Part shown: piece by piece, positions 1-5,063 of the stretch | How positions within the stretch are numbered: the stretch's first letter is position 1 | How the letters are laid out: every line of letters starts with the position of its first letter | From: Alphaproteobacteria bacterium | GTDB lineage: Bacteria; Pseudomonadota; Alphaproteobacteria; Rhizobiales; Aestuariivirgaceae | Assembly: GCA_026400595.1 (NCBI GenBank) | Contig: JAPLOT010000238.1 | Span: forward strand, 1-6,054 | Direction of reading: 5' to 3' | DNA length: 6,054 nt | Position numbers and translations under genes: made by a program | Notes under the pieces: generated by a model | What the model was told of the DNA's origin: nothing | Database searches by the model: none | What the model saw: the letters and a program-made list of their open reading frames with translations, nothing else

Positions 1-191
1 TGGTGCGACAGCTCACCTCTCGGGGAATCGGGGTGCTTGTTACGGATCACAACGTCCGCGAAACCCTTGAACTCATCGATACGGCCCTCATCATCCATGA
101 GGGCCAGGTCTTGACCGTCGGCACACCCGACGAGATCGTCCGGAACCCGGACGTCAGGCGTCATTACCTGGGCGCCGACTTCAGCATGTAG
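1..191 (+). CDS. lptB: LptB, LPS-export ABC ATPase, 3' end only
   Basis: This is the C-terminal part of the cytoplasmic ATPase of the LptB2FGC complex, which drives lipopolysaccharide extraction from the inner membrane. Only about 62 residues of a protein usually near 240 are visible; the reading frame has its first full codon at base 3 and ends in TAG at 189-191. The visible part contains the H-loop (switch) histidine in VTDHNVRET, the GTPDEI segment that follows the second beta region of such ATPases, and the family-typical ending YLGADF. TDHNVRETL and the YLG-DF tail separate LptB from amino-acid (LivF/G) ATPases. The stop lies 20 bases before the rpoN start, consistent with co-transcription. 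The Walker A, Walker B and signature motifs lie outside the window, so integrity cannot be judged. Confidence 0.93.
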   Translation, partial: VRQLTSRGIGVLVTDHNVRETLELIDTALIIHEGQVLTVGTPDEIVRNPDVRRHYLGADFSM

Positions 192-211
192 CGGCAGGGG
201 GACGTCGTGCC

Positions 212-1723
212 ATGGCGATAGGCCCCAGGATGGAAATGCGCCAGGGTCAATCCCTGGTCATGACCCCGGCCATGCAGCAGGCCATCAAGATGCTGCCCAT
301 GTCGAACATCGATCTCCAGGCCTTTCTCGAAAGCGAACTTGAACGCAATCCGCTGCTCGAGCTGGATGACGGCTCTGAGGTGCGCGAGGCGCCGGCGTCG
401 CTTCAGGCCGACATCGTTCCGGAGGTATCGGCCGATCCGCCTCCCGAGGAGGGATATGCCGGTTACGACGGTGATGCCGACGGCAGGTCGGGCGGTGCCG
501 GCGAGCCGGTCATCGCAGGTCCGGGCGGGCTTGGCCCACAGGATTCGAACTGGTCCTCTGTCCGGTCCGGAGGCGGAGCCGGCTTCGACGGCGACGACAT
601 GGAGTTCGCCTCGACCATCTCGCGCGAGGAGACGCTGGTCGAGCATCTGAGCCAGCAACTTTCACTGGCCATATCCGATCCGGCCGACCTGCTGATCGGT
701 CAGCACATCATCGGCATGGTCAATGAGGCGGGCTACCTCACCGGCGACACGGCAGGCATTGCCGACATGCTCGGCACCAGCGTGGCGCATGTCGATCGCG
801 TTCTGGCCGTCATGCAGCAGTTCGATCCGCCTGGAGTCTTCGCGCGCGACATGCGCGAGTGCCTCATGCTGCAGCTCATCGACCGCAACCGCTACGATCC
901 GGCAATGGCGAAGCTCCTCGACAACCTGAAGCTTCTCGGAGAGCGCAACTATACCGCCCTGCGCAGCATCTGCGAAGTCGACCGGGACGACCTTGCCGAG
1001 ATGATCGACGAGATCCACAAGCTGGAACCCAAGCCGGGCCGGCAGTTCGGTTCGGATCCCGTCCAGCCGATCATTCCCGATGTCATCGTGCGCGGCGCCC
1101 CGGACGGTTCATGGATCGTCGAACTCAACAGCGAGACATTGCCGAGAGTGCTGGTTCATAACAGCTACGCGGCCAGCGTCTCGAAATCGTCGACGCGCGA
1201 GGAAGACAAGATCTTCATCTCCAAGATGTCCGAATACCAGGCGCATGCCAAATGGCTTGTCGAGAGCCTGGACCACCGGGCCAACACGATTCTGAAGGTG
1301 GCGCGCGAGATCGTGCGTCAGCAGGATGCCTTCCTGGTCCATGGCGTGCAGCAGCTGCGGCCCCTCAATCTGCGCAATGTCGCCGATGCCATCGGGATGC
1401 ACGAATCGACCGTCAGCCGCGTGACCTCGAACAAGTACATGGCGACTCCGCGCGGCATCTTCGAGATGAAGTTCTTCTTCACGCGCGCCATCGCCGCCAC
1501 CGAATCCGGTGATGAGGCGCATTCCGCCGAAGCGGTCCGCCATCGCATTCGCGAACTGGTTGCAGCCGAGGGCGAGGCCGTCCTGTCCGACGACGATCTG
1601 GTCGGGAAACTCAAGCAGGAAGGCATTGAGATCGCCCGCAGAACCATCGCCAAATATCGGGAATCCTTGGGGATTCGATCTTCCGTCCAGCGCCGCCGCG
1701 AGTGGCGCGAGAAGCATCGCTGA
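212..1723 (+). CDS. rpoN: RNA polymerase sigma-54 factor RpoN
   Basis: Sigma-54 directs RNA polymerase to -24/-12 promoters and needs an AAA+ activator to open them; it controls nitrogen and other alternative-metabolism genes. The 503 residues are of normal family length. Region I (about residues 9-52) is Gln/Leu-rich, with QSLVMTPAMQQAIKML and the ERNPLLEL end that contacts activators. Residues about 53-135 form an acidic, Gly-rich region II linker of low conservation. The core-binding region follows (about 135-330). The helix-turn-helix lies near 385-406 (LRNVADAIGMHESTVSRV), and the RpoN box ARRTIAKYRE, which reads the -24 element, is at 475-484. The ATG at 212 is preceded by CAGGGGGA at 9-base spacing; an in-frame ATG at 230 lacks a comparable site. 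It lies just downstream of lptB and probably belongs to the same transcript. No defect is visible. Confidence 0.98.
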   Translation: MAIGPRMEMRQGQSLVMTPAMQQAIKMLPMSNIDLQAFLESELERNPLLELDDGSEVREAPASLQADIVPEVSADPPPEEGYAGYDGDADGRSGGAGEPVIAGPGGLGPQDSNWSSVRSGGGAGFDGDDMEFASTISREETLVEHLSQQLSLAISDPADLLIGQHIIGMVNEAGYLTGDTAGIADMLGTSVAHVDRVLAVMQQFDPPGVFARDMRECLMLQLIDRNRYDPAMAKLLDNLKLLGERNYTALRSICEVDRDDLAEMIDEIHKLEPKPGRQFGSDPVQPIIPDVIVRGAPDGSWIVELNSETLPRVLVHNSYAASVSKSSTREEDKIFISKMSEYQAHAKWLVESLDHRANTILKVAREIVRQQDAFLVHGVQQLRPLNLRNVADAIGMHESTVSRVTSNKYMATPRGIFEMKFFFTRAIAATESGDEAHSAEAVRHRIRELVAAEGEAVLSDDDLVGKLKQEGIEIARRTIAKYRESLGIRSSVQRRREWREKHR

Positions 1724-1728
1724 GGGCG

Positions 1729-1757
1729 TTGACTTCACCGGTTGCGGCGACTAGCTT
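1729..1757 (+). promoter_or_regulatory. Candidate sigma-70 promoter P1 for hpf-ptsN
   Basis: A TTGACT -35 hexamer (1729-1734) is followed after 17 bases by a weak -10, TAGCTT (1752-1757), six bases after the rpoN stop codon. The -35 matches the consensus at 5 of 6 positions and the -10 at 3 of 6. Weak -10 elements after a strong TTGAC are common in alphaproteobacterial housekeeping promoters. Transcripts from here would carry the 1833-1856 hairpin in a leader of about 160 bases. This is inferred from sequence only. Confidence 0.4.
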
Positions 1758-1832
1758 CCGCGCCGCTTCGCAAGGGAACGGGCGCGCCGCCTTCCGGTCC
1801 CGCAAGGAAACCTGAAAATCCGAAGCATGTGA

Positions 1833-1856
1833 AGGCGGTATCGCAAGATGCCGCTT
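1833..1856 (+). terminator. Strong GCAA-loop hairpin between rpoN and hpf (attenuator or terminator-like)
   Basis: Bases 1833-1842 pair with 1847-1856 across a four-base GCAA loop (GNRA type). The stem has ten pairs, two of them G-U wobbles, and its core is GCGGTATC / GATGCCGC. There is no U-run behind it (CTTGCCAG follows), so it is not a textbook Rho-independent terminator. It could instead stabilise the rpoN mRNA 3' end, act as a partial terminator, or be a structured leader of hpf if transcription starts at P1. Confidence 0.45.
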
Positions 1857-1861
1857 GCCAG

Positions 1862-1890
1862 TTGACGTTTGGAGCGAAGACGCCCATTTT
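1862..1890 (+). promoter_or_regulatory. Candidate sigma-70 promoter P2 for hpf
   Basis: TTGACG (1862-1867) and CATTTT (1885-1890) are separated by 17 bases; the -35 is good (5 of 6) and the -10 poor (3 of 6). It sits just after the 1833-1856 hairpin, and a start near 1897 would leave a short leader that still contains the ribosome binding site GAGGA (1907-1911). It would let hpf be expressed separately from rpoN. Tentative. Confidence 0.3.
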
Positions 1891-1924
1891 CGATCAGGGG
1901 CGAAACGAGGATTTTGCCACGACC

Positions 1925-2497
1925 ATGCAGATAAAGATCACGGGAAAGAACCTCGATGTGGGTAGCGCATTGAGGGACCACGTGGAAGCAAAGCTCCTCC
2001 AGCTGAAGTCCAAATACTTCGAAGGCACCGTTCACGGACATGTGACCGTCGAGAAGCAGCGTGGGAATTTTCATACCGACTGCACCCTGCATCTGGCGAC
2101 GGGACTGACCCTGCAGGCCACCGGCGATGCGGCCGAGGCCCATCCCAGTTTCGACGCCGCGGCCAATCACATCGAAAAGCAGTTGCGCCGCTACAAGCGC
2201 CGGCTGAAGGATCATCACAAGTCGCGGCGCGAACCGGTGCGCCATCTGGAAGCGGCCAGCTATGTCATCACGCCGGCACCTGAAGAGGAGGACGAGGCGG
2301 CCGGGCTCAATCCCGTCGTCGTCGCCGAGGCGGATGCCAGGCTGCCCGAGCTGTCGGTGGGGGAGGCGGTGATGCAACTCGATATCTCGAACGTGCCATT
2401 CGTGCTGTTCCGCAACGGCGGGCACGGCCGTCTGAACGTCGTTTACCGCCGCAAGGACGGCAATATCGGCTGGGTCGATCCCAAGCCGGCAGCTTGA
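1925..2497 (+). CDS. hpf: Long-form ribosome hibernation promoting factor HPF (S30AE family)
   Basis: This protein binds the 30S decoding region in non-growing cells and, in its long form, joins two 70S ribosomes into an inactive 100S dimer. The 190 residues comprise an N-terminal S30AE domain (about 1-105, starting MQIKITGKNLDVGSALRDHVEAKL), a charged linker (about 106-138), and the C-terminal dimerisation domain (about 139-186) with the hallmark run LDISNVPFVLFRN followed by VVYRRKDGNIGWVDP. The C-terminal domain marks it as long HPF, not the short gammaproteobacterial HPF or YfiA. The ATG at 1925 was chosen because the family begins at this methionine. Its GAGGA site (1907-1911) is rather distant at 13 bases. 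The frame is open upstream to 1742, but that extension is not conserved-looking. It lies between rpoN and ptsN, the usual place, with ptsN starting 35 bases after its stop. Confidence 0.96.
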   Translation: MQIKITGKNLDVGSALRDHVEAKLLQLKSKYFEGTVHGHVTVEKQRGNFHTDCTLHLATGLTLQATGDAAEAHPSFDAAANHIEKQLRRYKRRLKDHHKSRREPVRHLEAASYVITPAPEEEDEAAGLNPVVVAEADARLPELSVGEAVMQLDISNVPFVLFRNGGHGRLNVVYRRKDGNIGWVDPKPAA

Positions 2498-2532
2498 CCA
2501 ACACCGGCAGCCGAAGGGCGGGGAGTGGCAAA

Positions 2533-3009
2533 ATGAGTCTGGATGAGATCATCGACGATCAGTCGGTACTGGCCAATGTGAAGGCGCAGGGCAAGAAGCA
2601 GCTGCTGCTCGAACTGGCTCAGGCCATGGCGTCGCGCGTTGCGATCGATCATCGCGTGATCTTCGAGACCCTGCTGACGCGCGAAAAGCTCGGCTCGACG
2701 GGAATCGGACAGGGAATCGCCATCCCGCATGGCAAGGTGCCCACGCTCAACCGGGTTTACGGCCTGTTTGCGCGCCTCGGCACGCCGATCGACTTCGAGT
2801 CTGTCGATGGGCAGCCCGTCGATCTCGTCTTCGTCCTGCTGGCGCCGGATCATGCCGGCGCAGATCACCTGAAGGCGCTGGCGAAAATCTCGCGCCTGTT
2901 GCGCGATCCCGTCATGGTCCAGAAGCTGCGCGGCACGGAATCGGCCGAAAGCCTCTATGCCATCCTCACGGAGCCGGCCGCGACGGCGTCAAGCGCTACC
3001 GCGGCCTAG
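2533..3009 (+). CDS. ptsN: PtsN, EIIA component of the nitrogen phosphotransferase system
   Basis: PtsN accepts phosphate from PtsP (EI-Ntr) through NPr (PtsO) and acts as a regulator, not a sugar carrier; its phosphorylation state affects potassium transport, nitrogen and stress responses in proteobacteria. The 158 residues match the usual length (about 150-160). The phosphorylated histidine is His66 in GIGQGIAIPHGK, preceded by the family motif LLTREKLGSTGIG. Another family stretch, VDLVFVLLAPDHAGADHLKALAKISRLLRD, is present as expected (read here in two parts: VDLVFVLLAPDHAG and DHLKALAKISRLL). I chose the ATG at 2533, preceded by GGGGAG at good spacing; a TTG at 2494 that overlaps the hpf stop would add 13 non-conserved residues. 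It is probably co-transcribed with hpf. Its stop is 12 bases from the stop of the convergent DUF1150 gene. Confidence 0.96.
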   Translation: MSLDEIIDDQSVLANVKAQGKKQLLLELAQAMASRVAIDHRVIFETLLTREKLGSTGIGQGIAIPHGKVPTLNRVYGLFARLGTPIDFESVDGQPVDLVFVLLAPDHAGADHLKALAKISRLLRDPVMVQKLRGTESAESLYAILTEPAATASSATAA

Positions 3010-3021
3010 CATTGTTGCGCG

Positions 3022-3285
3022 TCAGTGCACGCTCATCGGCATGAGCTCATGCTCGAAGGCGCTGCCCACCGCCGCCTCGCGGCTGGGCGAGATCGAGACC
3101 GGTGTCCCGTCGGCGTGGAACAGGCAGAAGAGCCTGGCATTGGCCGGGATCGTTGCCTGGCCGCCGAGCATCTTCCTGGCGTCCTTGCCCTTGATCTCGC
3201 GGATATAGGCCAGCGCGCCCCCGCCCAGCTTGGCCAGGTCGGATTCGGACAGCGAAAGGGTCTTCTTGGTATCCTGCGTGTTCAT
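3022..3285 (-). CDS. DUF1150 family small protein, second gene of the hsp20 operon
   Basis: This 87-residue protein has no known biochemical role. It matches the DUF1150 family by its overall plan: a short polar N-terminus, a central GGGALAYIREIKGKD segment, a middle ARLFCLFHADGTPVSIS strand-like region, and the closing EHELMPMSVH, where a short acidic-His-hydrophobic tail ending in VH is typical. No signal peptide, membrane segment or metal-binding cluster is visible (one Cys only), so it is expected in the cytoplasm. Its ATG has a clear TGGAGG site that overlaps the end of hsp20, and only 5 bases separate the two genes, so translation may be coupled. Pairing of DUF1150 with Hsp20 genes is, from memory, recurrent in Alphaproteobacteria; a role in the heat-shock response is inferred from that alone. 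Confidence 0.88.
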   Translation of the reverse strand: MNTQDTKKTLSLSESDLAKLGGGALAYIREIKGKDARKMLGGQATIPANARLFCLFHADGTPVSISPSREAAVGSAFEHELMPMSVH

Positions 3286-3290
3286 GGTTC

Positions 3291-3713
3291 CTAGCCTCCA
3301 ATCTCGATACGGCGCACCACCCGCCGCGGTTCTGGCCGCTCCAGGCTGACGATCAGCAAGCCATTTTCCAGCCGTGCGGCGGTCACGTTCATGCCGTCGG
3401 CCAGCACGAAGGTACGGGCAAACTGGCGGGCGGCGATGCCCCGGTGAAGATATGACTTGTCCTGATCCTCGCGCTGCCGGCCCTTGATGACGAGCTGGTT
3501 CTCCTCAACGGTGACCTCAAGCTCATCTCTGCTGAAACCGGCAACCGCAAGTGTGATGCGAAGCCGCTCGGCCTCGCCCTCGGCCCGGGGCAGGCGTTCT
3601 ATATTGTAGGGCGGGTAGGCCTCCCCGGAGGTCTTGGACGCCCGGTCGAGCATCCGCTCGAGCTCATCGAATCCGAGCAGGAATGGCGAAGAAAACATGG
3701 AAACGCGCGACAT
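3291..3713 (-). CDS. Hsp20 / alpha-crystallin family small heat-shock protein (IbpA-like)
   Basis: Small heat-shock proteins are ATP-independent holdases that bind unfolding proteins and pass them to DnaK/ClpB. The 140 residues show a short hydrophobic N-terminal arm (about 1-32, MSRVSMFSSPFLLGFDELER), an alpha-crystallin domain (about 33-125, from YPPYNIERL through LRITLAVAGFSRDELEV and YLHRGIAARQFARTF), the family signature A-x4-G-x-L at Ala113-Gly118-Leu120, and a C-terminal I-x-I anchor (IEI, 136-138) used in oligomerisation. The YLHRGIA..F.R.F pattern is that of the class A (IbpA-like) bacterial group. The start at 3713 has AAGGG at 8-base spacing; an upstream in-frame ATG at 3809 would fall in the promoter. 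It is followed by DUF1150 in a two-gene unit, with an apparent RpoH promoter and a structured leader upstream. Confidence 0.95.
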   Translation of the reverse strand: MSRVSMFSSPFLLGFDELERMLDRASKTSGEAYPPYNIERLPRAEGEAERLRITLAVAGFSRDELEVTVEENQLVIKGRQREDQDKSYLHRGIAARQFARTFVLADGMNVTAARLENGLLIVSLERPEPRRVVRRIEIGG

Positions 3714-3720
3714 GACGTTG

Positions 3721-3762
3721 GCCCTTCGATAAGCAGCTCCAGTGTCCCGCGGCCCCCTGGAG
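3721..3762 (-). promoter_or_regulatory. Structured hsp20 leader, possible ROSE-like RNA thermometer
   Basis: Read on the minus strand, the leader can form two hairpins. The distal one pairs CTCCAG (3757-3762) with CTGGAG (3737-3742) across 14 bases. The second, directly before the start codon, pairs GCTGCTT (3731-3737) with AAGGGC (3721-3726) around a four-base loop. It leaves the G at 3734 bulged and locks the AAGGG ribosome binding site. A TGCT element opposite the ribosome binding site with an unpaired G is the hallmark of ROSE thermometers, which control small heat-shock genes in rhizobia and relatives. The strict U-Y-G-C-U consensus is met only from its second base. The two stems compete for base 3737. 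Function is inferred. Confidence 0.45.
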
Positions 3763-3781
3763 GCACCGCTGGACGGGTGAC

Positions 3782-3810
3782 ATATGTGAAAGGGGAGCGG
3801 CCATTTCAAG
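3782..3810 (-). promoter_or_regulatory. RpoH (sigma-32) promoter of hsp20-DUF1150
   Basis: On the minus strand, CTTGAAA (3804-3810) is a perfect match to the sigma-32 -35 element. After 14 bases it is followed by TCACATAT (3782-3789), which agrees with the CCCCATNT -10 element at 5 of its 7 defined positions. Spacing is inside the 11-16 range known for Escherichia coli RpoH promoters. A start near 3775 would give a leader of about 60 bases before the hsp20 ATG. The gene downstream is a heat-shock gene, which strengthens the call. Confidence 0.65.
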
Positions 3811-3824
3811 CGGCAGGCCGCCGG

Positions 3825-3853
3825 TTGCCCGCAGGCCTTGACCCGACGATAAA
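3825..3853 (+). promoter_or_regulatory. Candidate promoter of the BMP transporter operon
   Basis: TTGCCC (3825-3830) and GATAAA (3848-3853) are 17 bases apart, each matching the sigma-70 consensus at 4 of 6 positions. A start near 3860 would place the 3861-3880 palindrome just downstream of the start site. A competing choice is the -10-like TTATAT at 3885-3890, which has no good -35. Weak evidence. Confidence 0.3.
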
Positions 3854-3860
3854 AAATGGA

Positions 3861-3880
3861 ATCGCAACCCGAATTGCGAT
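3861..3880 (+). promoter_or_regulatory. 20-bp palindrome, likely repressor operator
   Basis: ATCGCAA (3861-3867) and TTGCGAT (3874-3880) form a perfect 7-bp inverted repeat with a 6-base spacer; counting the central CG, 8 of 10 positions are symmetric. An even palindrome of about 20 bp with a central CG is the usual shape of LacI-family operators. It lies 37 bases upstream of the BMP gene, where a bound repressor would block transcription. The regulator is not in the window. Confidence 0.5.
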
Positions 3881-3917
3881 GTGGTTATATCCAGCCGAAA
3901 CGATCAGGGAGACTGCA

Positions 3918-4919
3918 ATGAAAAGACGTAATCTGCTTGCCGCCGTAGCCGCCGTTGCCATGTCGGCGACCGCTGCTTTCGCGGCAGACGACAAGCCCGC
4001 CATTGTCTTCGACATCGGCGGCAAGTTCGACAAGTCCTTCAACGAGAGCATGTACAACGGCTCCGAGAAGTTCAAGGCCGAGACCGGCATCGCCTATGGC
4101 GAGTTCGAGATCGCCAACGAGGCCCAGCGCGAGCAGGCCATCCGCAACTTCGCCGACCAGGGCTATTCGCCGATCATCGCGGCGGGCTTCGCCCAGGCCG
4201 CGGCCGTCGAGAAGGTGGCCAAGGAATATCCGGACCTCAAGTTCGCCATCGTCGACATGGTGGTCGACCTGCCGAACGTCCAGTCCATCGTATTCAAGGA
4301 GCATGAGGGCTCCTACCTCGTCGGCATGCTGGCCGGCATGGCCTCCAAGTCCGGCAAGGTCGGCTTCGTCGGCGGCATGGACATTCCGCTGATCCGCAAG
4401 TTCGGCTGCGGCTATGCCCAGGGCGTGAAGGCCGCCAAGGCCGACGCGACCATCTTCCAGAACATGACCGGCGACACGGGTGCTGCCTGGAACGATCCGG
4501 TCAAGGGCGGAGAGATCACCAAGGGCCAGATGGCCCAGGGCGCGGACGTGGTCTATGCGGCTGCCGGCGCCACCGGCCTCGGCGTGCTGCAGGCGGCGGC
4601 CGATGGCGGCGCGCTGTCGATCGGCGTCGACGCCAATCAGAACTACCTCCATCCCGGCAAGGTGCTGACCTCGATGCTGAAGCGCGTCGACGTCGCCGTC
4701 TACAACGTGATGAAGTCCGGCAAGGACGGCACCTTCACCCCCGGCATCAAGGCCCTGGGCCTCGCCGAGGACGGAGTCGGCTATGCCATGGACGACAACA
4801 ACAAGGCTCTCGTCACCGCCGAGATGCAGGCCAAGGTTGAAGCCGCCAAGGCCGACATCATCGCCGGCAAGCTGGCGGTGCATGACTACACCGCCGACAA
4901 TACCTGCCCGGTGCAGTAA
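3918..4919 (+). CDS. BMP family (PnrA-like) ABC transporter substrate-binding protein
   Basis: This is the periplasmic receptor of an ABC importer of the BMP/Med/PnrA class, whose characterised members bind purine nucleosides and deliver them to a two-permease, one-ATPase transporter. The 333 residues start with a Sec signal peptide (KRR, then a hydrophobic Ala/Val stretch, cleavage probably after AFA at residue 22). There is no lipobox Cys at the cleavage site, so it is a soluble periplasmic protein, unlike the lipoproteins of spirochetes. The mature part shows family landmarks: DIGGKFDKSFNESMYNG, GFVGGMDIPLIRKFGCGYAQG (read as GFVGGMDIP and GYAQGVKAA), GADVVYAAAGATGLGVLQAA and VGVDANQNYLHPGKVLTSML. 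The ATG at 3918 follows AGGGAG at 6-base spacing and directly begins the signal peptide; the open frame upstream to 3777 is not used. Substrate identity (nucleoside, purine or similar) is inferred from the family. Confidence 0.94.
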   Translation: MKRRNLLAAVAAVAMSATAAFAADDKPAIVFDIGGKFDKSFNESMYNGSEKFKAETGIAYGEFEIANEAQREQAIRNFADQGYSPIIAAGFAQAAAVEKVAKEYPDLKFAIVDMVVDLPNVQSIVFKEHEGSYLVGMLAGMASKSGKVGFVGGMDIPLIRKFGCGYAQGVKAAKADATIFQNMTGDTGAAWNDPVKGGEITKGQMAQGADVVYAAAGATGLGVLQAAADGGALSIGVDANQNYLHPGKVLTSMLKRVDVAVYNVMKSGKDGTFTPGIKALGLAEDGVGYAMDDNNKALVTAEMQAKVEAAKADIIAGKLAVHDYTADNTCPVQ

Positions 4920-4930
4920 CCAGAACCACG

Positions 4931-4960
4931 CCCTCTCCCCGCACTGAGCCGGGGAGAGGG
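4931..4960 (+). repeat. 11-bp perfect inverted repeat after the BMP gene
   Basis: CCCTCTCCCCG (4931-4941) pairs exactly with CGGGGAGAGGG (4950-4960) across 8 bases, beginning 11 bases after the BMP stop. No T-run follows, so it is unlikely to be an efficient terminator. CCCTCTCCCC/GGGGAGAGGG palindromes of this kind occur as scattered intergenic elements in many GC-rich proteobacterial genomes, to my knowledge. It would protect the 3' end of the binding-protein mRNA, a familiar way to make more receptor than membrane components. Confidence 0.7.
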
Positions 4961-4974
4961 TGACCTCCGGGTCC

Positions 4975-4995
4975 GGTGGCGGAAGGCCCGCCGCC
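4975..4995 (+). repeat. Second intercistronic hairpin
   Basis: GGTGGCGG (4975-4982) pairs with CCGCCGCC (4988-4995) over a 5-base loop: eight pairs including one G-U. A third, weaker stem, CACGC/GCGTG (5014-5018 with 5024-5028), follows. These stems, with the 4931-4960 repeat, occupy most of the 144-base gap between the receptor and ATPase genes. Confidence 0.5.
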
Positions 4996-5063
4996 TGGTC
5001 CCGCCCGCTTCGACACGCATTGCGCGTGACGCTGTTCTGGTTCCCCGCGAAGGCCGGCCATTC

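Noticed and set aside
1109..1738. 209-codon minus-strand frame opposite rpoN, and a similar 224-codon frame at 1751-2425
   Set aside because: Both are shadows of well-recognised sense genes in GC-rich DNA and show no domain.
1742..1924. 61-codon upstream extension of hpf
   Set aside because: The family starts at MQIKITGKN (1925); the extension is unlike any S30AE N-terminus and would overlap a promoter -10 candidate and the 1833-1856 hairpin.
1724..1924. Sigma-54 (-24/-12) promoter upstream of hpf
   Set aside because: The only TGGCA-like site (minus strand, near 1855) lacks GC at the required spacing.
2494..2532. TTG start for ptsN overlapping the hpf stop
   Set aside because: It adds 13 polar residues not expected in the family, whereas ATG 2533 has a good ribosome binding site and gives the normal length with His66 in the usual place.
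3714..3809. N-terminal extension of Hsp20 from ATG 3809
   Set aside because: That ATG would sit inside the RpoH -35 region, and the added residues do not look like an Hsp20 arm.
3777..3917. N-terminal extension of the BMP protein from ATG 3777
   Set aside because: It would bury the signal peptide 47 residues inside the protein and lacks a ribosome binding site.
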